This document shows, one piece after another, positions 50,323-62,624 of a DNA stretch of 64,000 nt. Within the stretch, counting starts at the first letter, position 1. Each line of letters starts with the position of its first letter. Source of the DNA: Undaria pinnatifida (taxonomy: Eukaryota > Sar > Phaeophyceae > Laminariales > Alariaceae); contig JABAKD010000002.1 in assembly GCA_012845835.1 (NCBI GenBank), positions 11,382,120 through 11,446,119 of the forward strand. The letters are read 5' to 3'. The position numbers and the translations under genes are program-made. The notes under the pieces are model-generated. The model saw only the letters and a program-made list of their open reading frames with translations. It was not told where the DNA came from and searched no databases.

Positions 50323-50780
50323 CGGTACTCGATCATCGTTGAAACGAACCTGTAGAGCTTACCACTTGTTGGGGAAAATGATTGAAGCCCACTGCTGTGT
50401 ACGAGACGAAGGGAATAATTTCTACCTTGGTTGATTGGGATATGATTGGGTTAGGGCTTGGATGAGGGTTAGATACTACTCAAAGTGTATGTCAACCGTT
50501 CATCCGAACAAGTATTAATAGTAAGGTACCCACAAACGAACGGCGACATTTGGTTGATATCAACCACTACTACTGCTGTTTTTTATACATATTTTATGAC
50601 CCTTCAGAACGTGGTTGAAAGAAACCAATAAAGTGTATCACTGTCAGAACGGCACCCTCGTATTTTAGGGACAAACTACTCACAAATAGTGTTTTTTTTT
50701 GCGGTTCTGAAAGAGTTACCTGCACGCGCCTTTTCGAGAAAACTATTTGACATTGGTTCTTTTGCAAGGTGCCAAATTAA
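50323..50780. other. RIB7 3' flank, no further gene seen
   Basis: A short word set, AAGCCCACTGCTGTGTACGA then GACGAAGG, resembles the reverse complement of 43,970-44,040, both followed by GGGTTAGGG-like telomeric words. Otherwise nothing can be supported. No clear polyadenylation signal stands out. Confidence 0.4.
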
Positions 50781-51045
50781 GCTCCCCGGCTGCGAGACGA
50801 AGGAGATAATCAAAACTCGTGTTTGAAAGATGCGTGTGATATCTCGATTGCGCGTTTTTGTTTCGGCATAGAGGGCGCAGCTTAACTGTGAGATCGAGGA
50901 CTTCGTCGAAAATCTTCCTTGCAAGCTGTCGTGATACATCGATCGCGCGTTTTTGTAGCGGCATACTTTGTACTTCGTTTAAGGTCAGCTGTGAGATCGA
51001 GGATCGGTCGAAGACACCTCTGCAAGCTGCGCGTGATACAGGACA
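50780..51045 (-). repeat. Three tandem copies of the CTTGCAAAGATGAG-family core
   Basis: CTGTGAGATCGAGGACTTCG, TCGAAAATCTTCCTTGCAAG and GATCGCGCGTTTTTGTAGCG repeat three times in about 80-90-bp steps. Confidence 0.7.
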
Positions 51046-53170
51046 CCTAATGAGAAACAGGAATGCTAGCTCAGACGGGATTTCTTGTTTGGGAGAGGGT
51101 GCGTTCTACACTATTAATATGTTCAGCGTATCGGCTCACGGATTTATTTGTTTCTGTAAGTCTCGGCCTGGCTTTCTTTTTACCCTGTTTCTTGGTAGGT
51201 GTTCTGTACTGTACATCGATGGCGCGTTTTTGTAGCGGCATATAGGGGCAGCTTGTTTTTTTCTGCGCCAGTATTAAATGTATATATTTGGCCAGCTGCA
51301 GCTACGTGCAGGTTACACCGCTGTAGAACTGTGCCCACGTCTTCGGGGATAATTTACTTGAAATTAGAGTGGGATTTGTTTTGCGGTAGTAAAAGAGTTG
51401 ATTGAGCCGCCTGTACTTTGAAGCATGCTTGAGATAATCAATGTTTCAGATTTGCCTAGTTTGTGTGATTGGTGATTTGGGATTCCCGCTGTTTATGGGT
51501 TGTTTTGACCTAAGTTATCGTGCGGGTGTGTTTTTCCTTTGAAGCCATACTCTCCAGCTGTCTGTGCACCTCGGCCGCCCTGCTGAAGGGACTTCGTGTC
51601 ACGGGTACAGTAGTTGTGGTCCCTCACTAATTCGGTGCCGTGCCAGAAGACATTACCGCACTCAAGTGGGACTCCGAAGTATCCCGGGATAGTGCGGTAC
51701 TCTGTACTCTATAGGGCGAGGTCGTGACAAGCGACTTGCACTGCGCTAAATTGGACCCCCGCACTAAAGGGTACATCACTAACGCGGGACCCCGACTGTA
51801 TCAGGTCAGCTTCGTGGTAAGTAAGGTCTTGGCTTTGCAATGGGCAACTTGGTTGTGGGGGCATAGTGAGGGTTCTCTTCATAATGGCAGTATTGTTCGT
51901 ACTGAGTGGAAGCCGAAAATATCGGGCGATTGTTTTGATCTTGATTGGCACGGGCTGACCGCAAACAAACGTATGTATCGCCCCCCCCCCCACCCCCCCA
52001 AAGGAATCTCCGTTTCGAAAGGATGCGTGTTCAAAGGCCAAAGTGCTAAGGCAAGCAGCAAATGAGTACGCCCACCCCCCAGTGGAGTCTCTGTTAAGAG
52101 TAGGAACGGTGCTCCGTTTCGAAGGGGATGGTCAATTGACCGAGACGAGCAACAAATGAGTACTCCCCCCTCCGTACCCCCCCGCCCCCCCCCCCCCCCC
52201 CCTCCCCCCCTTCCTTGGAATCGGCACGGCAGGAACGCAGGCTTACATTGCAGCGTACTGCTACTGCTACTGATGCAGCGTACTGCTACTACTGCTGGTG
52301 CCGCATGCCACAGTTCGCACAGCGTTCAGCGACTCGGACTTTGCATAATAACCTATTTTGACTGTACCCACGTATTTTGGGAGCAAACCCCTTGGAATTA
52401 GAGTACCACATGTACCACTGGTACAAGTACGGGTGTTCGCAACCATCTGAATGAGTTATCTCGTGTTCGTGCTTCGAAGTATACATTTAAGTTGTCGTCG
52501 TACAAGTATGGCTTTGGTCGCTGCTAGACCGGCGTGTATAATTACATATGGACAGAGCTCGCGTACAATGCTTAGAGCAGCAAACAGTGCTATTCCGACA
52601 GCTCGGGGTAGATGTGTACCATATGTACACAAGCCTTGACTTCTGGTCGATATGGGTGTACCCGGCGGGTCGTTCGTGCCTCAAAAACGGGTACCGTTTG
52701 TTTTTGGCCAATCGTGTGGCTCGTTTGGGTGTGTTTTGACTTGATCTTAGGTTGTACCTGTTTTTTACCGGACACGTTTTGTACGGTTATATTATGTGAT
52801 ACGAGTACGTACACGTTGCCAAGGTAAATGTTGCTAAATATTTTGTCGTTGGTCGCAGAGGTTGCTTTTCTGTGTAAAGACGAATGGGTGAGACTGATGA
52901 TGAGTGAGGGCTACCTCGTACCAGGCACTACGGACGGACATTAGATAGGAAGGCAGGAGGTGTGTGGTGTGTTGTACTCGTGAGTGATGATGCTGGTCGC
53001 GGCCCTTCTTCCATCCAGACTGACTGGTGGGTTAACCTATATACGGTCCACGGCACTACGCGCGACTAGGAGTATACGTGTCATAGCTGCCAATGGTTGA
53101 AAAAAAAAATGGGTTCCCCTTGGTTTTCTTCTACATGAGTGATCCAGGGTAGAGCCGGTGTTAAGTCATT
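51046..53170. other. Region without supported genes
   Basis: Contains poly-C at 52,170-52,212 and a (TGCTACTACTGC)-type run at 52,255-52,295. Short frames are present but none has splice-site or family support. Confidence 0.4.
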
Positions 53171-53174
53171 AGTA

Positions 53175-53445
53175 TTGACTGATTCTACGATACCCCCCCC
53201 AAAAACTAGCGATCATTTTCTTTAACGACCGTTTCATGGCTGCAAGACACGAGGAAGGATGCCATGAAAAAATCATTCTTCGCATATTTTTTGTCTGCAA
53301 AGGACTATCAAACGATGACGTCGGGGGGGCAAGGGGCACCATACTTGAGGAGATACAGCCGGGAGCCGGTTTCAAAACCGGCGATTTCGTTAAAGAAGTT
53401 GGGGGGGCTACCGTAGAACGACTCTGTTGCTTTTTTTACAAATCG
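53175..53445 (+). repeat. Dispersed ORF-bearing repeat with PDZ-like peptide, copy 2
   Basis: Closely related to 9,285-9,530. The frame starts MAARHEEGC and includes GTILEEIQPGAGFKTGDFVK, EVGGATVERL. Compared with copy 1 the G-G-A-T-V segment stays in frame, giving a slightly longer PDZ-like piece (53,236-53,481). Confidence 0.5.
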
Positions 53446-54164
53446 TGGACTCTTGCTTCCTACCTCGTTGCATGCATGTAGCCTCTCGGAGGCCCCCCCT
53501 TCCGACCACAACGTCCATGCGGAGGTAGCTCCCGGTCGGCGTTGAAGGCCCCTCGAAGGCCCCTCAACGCGCGCTACGATAAGGGTACATATCAGAGATC
53601 AGAGCACTTGTTGGCCAAAACCGTCCCTTGCTGACCGGGCACCTCAACTGAGAACAAACTACCCGGTGTCGCTGGGATATTGCGAGAAACATCTATAGAT
53701 ATACCTCGTCCATGGAATTCTTAGTGGGGTCGCACTTTCAAGATTTCTTTTTAAAGCCTCCTCAGTTTGTGGGTGAAGAAAATTAGCTCCTAAAATAAAC
53801 CAGACCGCCTCAGAAAAAGCAAGTGCATCCCTGCCGTATACTGTTAGCACTAATAGCAGCATGCATCGCTCCACTTTCCAGCTCATGGCAGATGGACAGC
53901 CGCTTGAAGGTGCGGGACGGCGCATGGACTACTATTAGTAGTGGATGATGCTGGTTTACCTGCGCGCGTGGTCGGTGGCATGTTCGTACATGACGCGTGT
54001 TGACATCTGTCGCATGGCAGCAGGGGAATCTCGCTGCTAGGGTCTCCTCAATTCCCAGAAAACGTCGCCCCACATATGTTCTAGGGCTCCGGCGCGAAAC
54101 AGAGCCGAAAGGCGTGCTGAGGAACCGACAGGTGCAAGACGATCGAAAGGTGTTTCCCTACCCC

Positions 54165-54275
54165 CCCGGGTGGGGTGGGGGGGGGAGGGGGAGCGGAGGG
54201 TTGGAGGGAGCGGGGGGGGGGAGGTGGGGCAGAGAATTGGAGGGAGCGAGGGGCGGGGGGGGTCGGAAGGCCGCC
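54165..54275. repeat. G-rich tract
   Basis: GGGTGGGGTGGGGGGGGGAG-like sequence of over 100 bp, with degenerate GGAGGGAGCGGGG units. Potential G-quadruplex DNA; no gene. Confidence 0.75.
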
Positions 54276-54772
54276 GGAGGCAAATATTTTGAGACGCATG
54301 CATGCGTGAGTATACTTTCGATAACCTTTTGACTGGAGGGGCGGAGGGCCGCCAGAGGCGAAAAAATGCGATATATTATGCGTGAATACACGCCCGAAAA
54401 CCACAGGAGTGTGCCGAAGTGCCTAAAAAAAAGGAAGAAAGCGACGAAGGAATCAAGGGAACACAAAAAAAAATCATGACCCACACTCCATTTTTTTCAT
54501 TTCGGGCCGGCCGAGGGGGCATGGGGGGGGTGATGCTCCTTGTACACTAAATCTTATATAAACAATCACGCAACTTGACGCAACATTAATTCTTATATAA
54601 AACAAGTGACTTGATCTTAGACTGGGTTGACTCAAGCCCGTGTTGGGTGTTTTTCTCTCGGAGAATATACACAGTCAAACAAAAGGCCGGGACCAAGGCA
54701 ACATAGGTGTGAGCAAATGTGAGGCCAGTGACATCACGACTTTTACACTTCTGAAGCGAACGGTTGGAGCAG

Positions 54773-55121
54773 GTGGTACTCAAACAACCACGGTGGCAGT
54801 CGTGGGAAAAGCAAGCGAGGAGCGAAAGACGCGAAGGGTAGCAAAGTTCCCGGAGACGACTCCGGCGATTCGAGCGAATCCAACGGCAATGACAGCGACG
54901 ACGAAGATGGAGACGAGGAGAAGGAGGAAGAAGAAGAGGACGACGAGGAGGAGAGGGAGAAGGAACAAGCGGCGGCGGACGAAGAGGAAGAGGAGGAAGA
55001 GGAAGAACTTAGCGGGGAGGGGGCGGGGGCGGCCGGGGGGGCTGCCTCTAACGTAATTTCGGGGGAAAGTTTGACGGGTCGGATTAGGTACAGGAAAATA
55101 ATGTGGAAGGAAGTAGAGTGA
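54773..55121 (+). CDS. Acidic, low-complexity exon-like frame
   Basis: After an acceptor-like GGAGCAG an open frame of 115 codons runs to TGA at 55,119-55,121. It encodes a basic start (HGGSRGKSKRGAKDAKGSK), then SGDSSESNGNDSDDEDGDEE, a Glu-rich run, EQAAADEEEEEEEEEL and ends RIRYRKIMWKEVE. The order basic-acidic-basic and a sensible end make this reading more protein-like than the Arg-rich frame beside it or the Ser-rich antisense frame. No upstream exon was recognised, so it remains a hypothetical terminal exon. Confidence 0.33.
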
Positions 55122-56940
55122 GACGAGGAGGGGGGGGCGCCCTCTGCCTGGAGCGGAAGAGGGGAGAACAGTTTTGGCGAAACGCCTGACATGTGTCCCC
55201 GTCTGAACGCAGCGACTACTTTTGCAACTTGTTGCAACTGCCGAAATTGGCAGTTGAGGCAAGTCGAGGGGAGCAAGCTTGGGGGGGGCGAGGATAAGTA
55301 GTGCAGCAAGATCATCAGAGTGCCAATGGCCTGTCTATGGCGTCCATCTAATTGTTAATAATACAAACGCTTTGATTGGGTTGGTTGGGGATGGTTGAAA
55401 AAAAACTAAATTCAAACGTGACGAGGCGTCGTGCTTTTTTTGCCAACCAAGCAAACCAGAACCCTTTTCGATGAACAACCCAAAATATCAATATCACTTG
55501 ACAATACACAACAGCACAAGCCCAAAGTACGGATTAATATGCTGGATATTTCGTTTTGACAATGCATCGTGCTATCCAAGATCTTGCTGACAAACAAGCG
55601 ACAGCAAAGGGCTCAAAGGCTTCAACTCGATTGTTTACTTTTTTTGAGATTTTTTTTTTTTTTTCGACCGACTGACCGAGGGAGGCGGGGGGGGCGGGGC
55701 GTTAGTGTGCGTCCGTTTTTTTTCTTTTTGTGCTCTCTTGAGGGAACCCAGAAAAAAACATGACCCACGCGACGCACATTCCCCTTTTCTCAGACTCGGG
55801 CCTCCGGGAGGCTGGGAGAGTGTATGTAGTCGCTACAAGGTGTGATGCGATGCATAGTACGATTGGAGTAGAGCCTGTTTTCCCTGAATTTCCTTACTAC
55901 TTGAAGACTAAAATAGCCACACACGAGACGTCTGAGTTAACATCTAGGATAAAGTAGCTGATAATAATGTGTTGGTATTACATGTTGTCGTAGTAGCGGT
56001 TGGTGCCCGGTTTGTTGTTCCTGCGTGTATGATATGCGTTGACTGTTGCTAGCAGCTGCTGTGCGAACAGAATGGATGGGTGTGCCCGCAAAAAAAGCCG
56101 GATGGATGGAGCCCTACTTTAAACCAGCATGTCATGCGGTGTGATCATATTTTTAGCGGAACAATAAAATACCGGCACGGGGACCTGGCACGAACAACCA
56201 ACAGCAGCAGCAATGTGTATTCAACCACACAGCAGAAAAGCACCTGTTAAATTAAAGGTGGGGGTCGAGGCCGTATTTTAACACATCTCCTCTCGCCCCG
56301 TTTCCGTGGGTCCCCTCTGGTGTGTTTTCTTATTCTGGTCGCTGTGTGCGTTCAACGATCTATATATAATATCTATATCTAGATTCTGATGTGATGTTAC
56401 ACAGCTGCAGTAACTTATTGTTGGTTAGACTCTGAATGCATCATTTGATTCAGGTAGATACTAGTATGTAATAAATGGTCTCATTCATCTAAGAATAAGA
56501 ATCGACCGCCGTCGCCGAAACAGCCACACACAGGAGCAGCAGTGCCACGCGCCACGCGACATCGTCGCATTCCGACGCGTGGCACACATAAATATAGTGT
56601 GGATTGCTTGTACCACCGGTAAACAATATAAATAACGTGGATATATTCACGACGCAGTGAAAAAAATCACAAAAAAACAACAATGCAACGCCCCGCCTCG
56701 CCTGCCAAAACGGCGTTTTTTCTTTCTGGGTCTGTGTACTCACCAGTCTTCTCGATCCCCACCCCCTACCTCGCCCCGAAAAAATGCGTGAGTGAGTGAT
56801 CGAGTGTTTTTTGTCTTTTCCCCCGTTCTTACAACCCCCAACCAACGACATCAATGATTCATGTCGTCCGCCCTGATTATCCTACAGAAATAATGATACC
56901 ACCAGGAAGGTGTACAGGTGGTACAAATTGCACAGACAGA
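55122..56940. other. Region without supported genes
   Basis: Poly-T at 55,650-55,670, short frames only. A word set ATGACCCAC(A/G) then ATTCCCC or CATTTTTTTC near 54,476 and 55,759 may be a degenerate local duplication. Confidence 0.4.
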
Positions 56941-56944
56941 CTGC

Positions 56945-56947
56945 TGT

Positions 56948-56997
<50 letters not shown>

Positions 56998-57030
56998 GCT
57001 GTTGTTGTTGTTGTTGTTGTTGTTGTTGTG
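56945..57030. repeat. (GTT)n microsatellite
   Basis: Nearly uninterrupted TTG/GTT triplets, about 27 units, with one GCTGTT interruption. Same motif as 18,885. Confidence 0.95.
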
Positions 57031-57276
57031 TGCTCTTCACATTGAACCGCTTTTTCGACATCCAGCTCTCTCATCCAAGCGCCCTTCTTGCCGACGTCTT
57101 ACATCCTATATTATTATAGAGGGGAGCTCTCTGTGTGTGCTGTGTGGTCACAACTACGTACGCGAGACTAACCGTTTTAGGCTGCTTAGGCTAGATACAT
57201 TACACTACATACATGCACCTTCGCCTAGACCTAGCACCACACGTATAACAAACCCCTCACCTGAAGCCCTTCCCCC

Positions 57277-57742
57277 ACCCCCCCCCCCCCGCCCCCCCCC
57301 CCGCCCCCACCCCCCACCCTCCCCCCCCAACCCATCCCAACCCCACCCCCTCGAACACTCCACCCTCTCTTTACTCACTGATTGTACGACTTACCCCAGG
57401 ATATACATGATAAACTGATGTATTACCGTACCTGGTATTCTACACAAGATAACACACCCACATAAGATACCACACCCCCCACAGAATACGACACCCCGGT
57501 GATAATTTTTGGGGCTCGAAATATATCGCCTTAGTCTAATACCAAGTAATATGGCGACAGAAGATACCACACCCCCCACAGGATACCACACCCGGTGATA
57601 ATATTTTCAAGCGCTCAAATGTATCACCGGGGGTGTGTTATCTTGAGTAGAATACGGTATTTCCAAAACTGTCACATTTATCCCCTCAAAATAATGTATA
57701 GTTTCCAGGCACATATTGAGCTGCCCCTCCCCCCCCCGCCCA

Positions 57743-57775
<33 letters not shown>

Positions 57776-57910
57776 CCCCAACCCCCCCCCCCCCCGCCCC
57801 CAATAATATACTGGTGCCAAAACCGTCAGATTTATCCCCTCGAAAGGATTTATAGCTTACATGCACAAATTGCCCCTTCCCCCCCCCCCCCCCCCCCCCC
57901 GCCCCCCTCC
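57277..57910. repeat. Poly-C tracts
   Basis: Long C runs at about 57,277-57,345, 57,725-57,800 and 57,878-57,902. The last two lie in repeated units with AAAACNGTCA(G/C)ATTTATCCCCTC (57,665, 57,820 and, weaker, 57,955). They are prone to assembly error. Confidence 0.85.
57424..57659. mobile_element. Short relative of the 21,752 MITE
   Basis: The right end GGGTGTGTTATCTTGAGTAG then AATACGGTA, and a left end TACCGTA (with a 7-bp CCTGGTA insertion) TTCTACACAAGATAACACAC, form imperfect inverted repeats of the same sequence as the 21,752-22,526 element. Internal GATACCACACCCCCCACAG repeats are shared. Confidence 0.7.
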
Positions 57911-58029
57911 AAACCCGCTCGCTTTTGATCAAAACCAGGCCCCCCTTTCCCTTCACAGCTGTCAGATTTTGTCCCCCTCAGAAACGGGTTTTATAGTTTC
58001 CGCGCACAGACTGACTAAAATCATCCTGT

Positions 58030-58190
58030 TGACCCTGATAGCTACACTGTAGTTATAAGGGGAGTCGCCGACCTATATCCTTAATGAGGACACACAACTC
58101 GTAATGCGCGCGATCGGAGTATCACACACAGCTTGCAAAGATGAGTTTCGACGAAATCTTCGATCTCACAGCTGGAGTGTATTTTAATTT
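58030..58190 (+). repeat. Dispersed CTTGCAAAGATGAG-family repeat, near full-length copy
   Basis: Ordered words GTTGACCCTGATAGCTACAC, GGGGAGTCGCCGACCTATAT, GCGCGCGATCGGAGTATCAC, GCTTGCAAAGATGAGTTTCG and GATCTCACAGCTGGAGTGTA. Very close to the reverse complement of 30,735-30,885. Confidence 0.75.
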
Positions 58191-61015
58191 TTATAATACA
58201 TACATACGTAGTACCAGTATTTATTAATACGCACAACGAGAATGAATGATGGATGATAATAATAGCATACTACATACAAGGTACTACTTACTACTGGTAG
58301 ATCAAGGAGTACATAGCAAAAAAAACGGAGAACTGCCAAACGTGCTGGAGAGACACGAAGGAAAAAAAACGGGCGACATGTGATACACACAACAAGGCAC
58401 AGAGCACACTGGGCCAGAACAACTTTTTTTTTACTTTTTTTGCAGGAGGGGCATTGCATTTAGTCTTCTAGTATATATAAAGCGAAATAAAAGGAACTAA
58501 AATACTTTTTGTGTGTGCGTATCATACTACTATTAATAGTACAAGAATACGAGAGCTAGCTGCTACTACGGTGGTACTGGTACTATTAATACCATTATTA
58601 TTGTACTACTATTTGTAGCAGCAGATTCTAGAAGAAGCAGTCGTTGCAACATATGACAGCGTACCGTAGGAGCGAGTGTCCAATTACTGACTGGTTGTCA
58701 GTAGTAGATGATTTTGATGCGTGACGTGTTATTTATAGTCTACTGATTTGAGTATGCTTTTTTTGATGCGAATACGACAAGAATAATGGAAGATGGATGA
58801 TTATTACAAGTAGTCGTACCGTACCTAGACCGTACGAAGCAAGTAGGAGTGGGGAGGGTGCTGGTACGCTGTGTATCACGCCCTTGGTATTACGTACAGT
58901 ATTGGTATGATAATAATGTTTAGCATGATATACATCATGCATAACCACAACAACAAACAGCAGACAGCAATAATCAAAATGATGACATGAATGACTCATA
59001 CTGCTGTACATGATGACGACAAAAAAGAGGGGGTAGAGGTAGACTAGTCTACATCACACCTTGCCGTATAGACGCATAGACGGAGAGTAGATAGATCAGG
59101 CCCATAGATCACATCAGGAATTAGATACTACTATGCAGCAGAGAGTACGTATCATAGAGAGGGGTGGATTTTTGTTTGTTTAAAAAATGTGGCAGAAAAC
59201 ACGAGTAGACGTACACAATTTTTGTTCGTAAATATAATGACCTTTTAAATTATTAAATGGATATAAAATGGCCCGTACATTTCCGTTTGTCGTGGTACAT
59301 ACACCATCAATGAGTCACTACTAATTGGCAGTGTTGGTCACTGATAGTGAGAATGCTGGCGTCTCGTGCCCCAGGCACGTGTGTTTTTGAAATTTTGTCT
59401 TGGTGTGTGTGCAAATTTGGCGCCAAAAGTGTTCCGGGTTCAAAAGTTATACACCAAAGTTTTAGAAAGGAAAAAGTTGTGTGATATGATCATCTTCATA
59501 CACCCTGCAGCTGCAACAAAGAAAGCTGAAGAATGAAGAATCTCTTCCACATCTCCTGCTTCCCCACCTGGTGGATGGACGTCGGGAATCTACACACAGA
59601 ACAACAGTAGCATAGGTCGTTCGTACCGGGAAGCATTATTTACCGGGGGGTAGGGAGGGGTAGGAAGGGGCCCCACGACATAACAGCAACCGAGGGCAGG
59701 AATGGCCGAGGACCTAGGGCATAAGATCGGTCTTGAGGTTGTCATCATGGATTATTCAAATTTTGCCTCTTTATGGAAAGTCGCTATTTCATGTTAATCC
59801 ACCTCAAACTTAAAACCGAAATGACAATCCGCGTCACGCAGGCATGCAGTACCACACAGCACGCCACCCGAGATTACTAGAAGAGTGATTAGCGGTTTGC
59901 CTTGAGAACCCACACGCTCGCGACGGGTAAGCAAGCAAGCAAGACTTGCGGCCGCCGTAGTTCTTTGCCTTGTCGCGTCAGCGTTTTGCCAAGTGCAATT
60001 ATCAACTACCTGCCATCCCCGGACATCAGCTGTGCTTTCTCCCTTCCGATCTTCCAGAGCTGTCGGAGAGGGCTCGTATAAAAACGGCGTCGTATACATA
60101 CTGCTGTCCGTACACACGCCGTGCGTGGCAACGACTTTCCTTGGGGTCCACTGCGTTGCCGAACAACACACAGCACTGGTGGGCACTGAGTGCAACCTAC
60201 TGCTCAGTCGGCAACGGAGAAGCAGGTGCGTGTAGAACGCTGGCCGTCGTTTTTAGGCATGTGGTGGTGTATATACGTTGGTCTCGATCGGTGCGCGCTA
60301 GTTACCGGTCGAACGTTGTTGTGCAGGTTCGGTTCGGTGTTGATGGGCAAAGGCTATGGCATAGAGTGATTGCGCGGTTGCTGGGCCGGGACGGCATACT
60401 CCGAGTCATCGCTTGTCGCTCGATTCCACCCCCTGTGCAAGCAATGCGAGTGCAAGGCAAGCTGCCCTCGAAAATAGTGAGAGAGTCCCCGAGGCCAGCT
60501 GCGCTCGAGCGAACTCGGAGGCGGAAAGCGGAGAGTTTATTTACGAAGCTTACCAGGGTATCTGTTTGCCTTTTTTGTTTTTTTTTAGAGGGTGAGATGT
60601 GGTGTTTAGACCGCCGCTAGGCGAGTGCCTACGTTCCGTTACGTAGTCGGTGCTTCCCTGACGAGCAACGCTTTTGCTCCTGTGCTCCTGGTAAAGTGTT
60701 GCAACCCCTCCCTGATGGTCTTTGCTGCACCACGCACCACGCTTTCTGGCATTAGGCGAACGGTTCTGGAGTGTCTGGTCTTTATACGGCACTTCATCCT
60801 TATGAATTTATCATACATTTTTTCTGTTGTGCCAACAAATTGCTCTAGGGACGGTTCGGAAGAAGAAAGGAAGGCACACCTCTAGCCGAGAACCGCTAAA
60901 AGGAGTGGCCCGGCCTCGACTGGGCCCCACCCAACCCGACTCTACGTCTATTGCAAACAACCGTTTGATGTGACACTGTTATTACTGCTTTGCAGACGGG
61001 CCCCCCGTGGCCACC
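58191..61015. other. Region without confidently supported genes
   Basis: A plus-strand frame of 216 codons at 59,970-60,620 and an antisense frame of 133 codons at 59,794-60,195 overlap. The plus-strand frame includes VRFGVDGQRLWHRVIARLLG, which looks protein-like, but no family or splice support was found, so neither is called a gene. Confidence 0.3.
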
Positions 61016-61165
61016 ATGGCTGCTGCGTATTCCACTGCTGTACCAAGTTCCCGACATCTGTCGATTCCCGCGAAAAAAAAACTTCGCAAAAATTCTGTTT
61101 TACACCGCCCTTGTCTAAAACTACGCTCCCGCTGTACGAACGCACTTCGGGCAGGTTCCTTGTGA
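61016..61165 (+). CDS. Candidate first coding exon (weak)
   Basis: The ATG lies in GTGGCCACCATGGCTGCTGC, an excellent eukaryotic start context. The frame reads MAAAYSTAVPSSRHLSIPAK then KKLRKNSVLH and ends at TGA 61,163-61,165. A donor-like GCAG|GTTCCT at 61,156 would leave in phase 1, the phase required by the Myb-like exon at 63,937. This could be that gene's first exon, but the evidence is only start context and phase. Confidence 0.22.
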   Translation: MAAAYSTAVPSSRHLSIPAKKKLRKNSVLHRPCLKLRSRCTNALRAGSL

Positions 61166-61389
61166 TGTCGCAGTCAGATGCTGGAGACAGTTTTGAAACT
61201 GAGGGCTTGTGTCAGCCTGGAAATGAGAACACTGGTGAGAGCACATCACATCGTTCGATTGCTGCTCGTTATGCAGCAGGCAGGCCTTGCTGATGCTGCC
61301 TGCACAAGCAAGGAAGGCATGGCTGTCCTTGACTCACTAGAGTCGATTTTTTGGCGGGGGTTTTCTCCATTATATTTTTGTTGTCATAG

Positions 61390-61545
61390 TTTTATCACTT
61401 TTTCTCTCCAGCTCAATCGTGAGAGATTTTACGCTCTGCGAGCTTCTGGACAAGTCGCTGTCACCACTTTGATCCCCTCTCCCCTCCGGCACTAGTCTCC
61501 ATTTATATCGCGCATACGGCGGTTCAGCGTTCCCACTTGTCAGAG
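61390..61545 (-). repeat. Dispersed SINE-like repeat (family A), reverse copy
   Basis: TCTCCAGCTCAATCGTGAGA, TTTACGCTCTGCGAGCTTCT, GGACAAGTCGCTGTCACCAC and TTCAGCGTTCCCACTTGTCA. Confidence 0.7.
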
Positions 61546-61699
61546 TTGAACATACAAGTAATACCATTACTGGTATAATAGATGCCGGTGAAATCTCTGG
61601 GCACGACGTGAACCCGCTGGTCATGCTACATAGAACCTAGTCAGTAGAACTGCTGTACCACCTAATAGATAGTGTCGGTGTCCGGAACGCTACCGGCAT

Positions 61700-62035
61700 T
61701 GTTGGCAGGCACATGTCGGCACTTGACTTGAGCGTTATGGGACGAGGGATGGCCGCCAGTCCACTACTATATTAAAGTATACCAGGTATACTGCTGCTAC
61801 TACCACTACTACTACTACTACTAGTTGTTTCGAGGAGAGCGGATACCCTAGGAGTATAATATTTTGTTGAAGGAAATGTGTGGCAGGCACATGCCGGCAC
61901 TATAGCGAGACCGCCCCTACCATATACAGTACTGCTGTGTATTGTAATCGAGTGGGCTGTACGCGTGTGTGTTTCGGGACGAGGGAGGGCAGTCAGTCCA
62001 GTTGTTCCGAGGAGGCAGCGGATACCAGAGGAGTA
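61700..62035. repeat. Twofold tandem block
   Basis: GGCAGGCACATGTCGGCACT, GGGACGAGGGATGGCCGCCA, AGTTGTTTCGAGGAG at 61,707-61,835 are repeated as GGCAGGCACATGCCGGCACT, GGGACGAGGGAGGGCAGTCA, AGTTGTTCCGAGGAG at 61,882-62,015. A TACTACTACTAC run sits between. Confidence 0.6.
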
Positions 62036-62624
62036 ATTTGGAGACAATATTCCTATTCTCAGCGGAAAATATTGAGTTTGTCATTCACGCCGCCACCGCA
62101 ACCAAGAACTGCTGCTGCTGCTGCTGTGCCAACGAAAATCAGAAAATGAAACGAGAACAGCCTCTCACCGGTCGAACCCCCCCCACAAAACATACCGGGT
62201 AAACCCTGCCGCCGCTGCCGCTGCCCAAGCTGACATTACCTTGGTTAATTGAAGTAGGCCTACCCAACTCCACGTGAAGCGCCATCATGTTGTTTTCCTC
62301 GAACATTAAATACTGCTGTTGTGCTCAACCACTGACTCCGCTGCAACAGATTATAGTACCTGGTAAGTTATTAAACATGGAATACATACCAGGTAGCTCA
62401 TACCAGGTACTGTAGGCGCAAAACACCACACGTCATCAACCACGAAAAACTTGAAATATGACAAGAACATGCAAGTTCACCGCGCCGCCGTTGCCAGTGG
62501 CTGCTAAATAACTGCCGCCGGCCGGCCTTGGTTTATCATTTGCTTGGTATGGATCAGACCCAACCTGATCCTCTTGAAGCGGCACACAACAATATTGTTC
62601 GCCTCGACCACTTATTTATTTATT

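Noticed and set aside
56918-57418. A leucine- or proline-rich protein frame across the (GTT)n and poly-C tracts
   Set aside because: The frame is made of simple repeats and poly-C, with no non-repetitive coding segment.
59794-60620. Two overlapping hypothetical proteins on opposite strands
   Set aside because: Neither shows a recognised motif or convincing splice sites; mutual overlap suggests at least one is chance.
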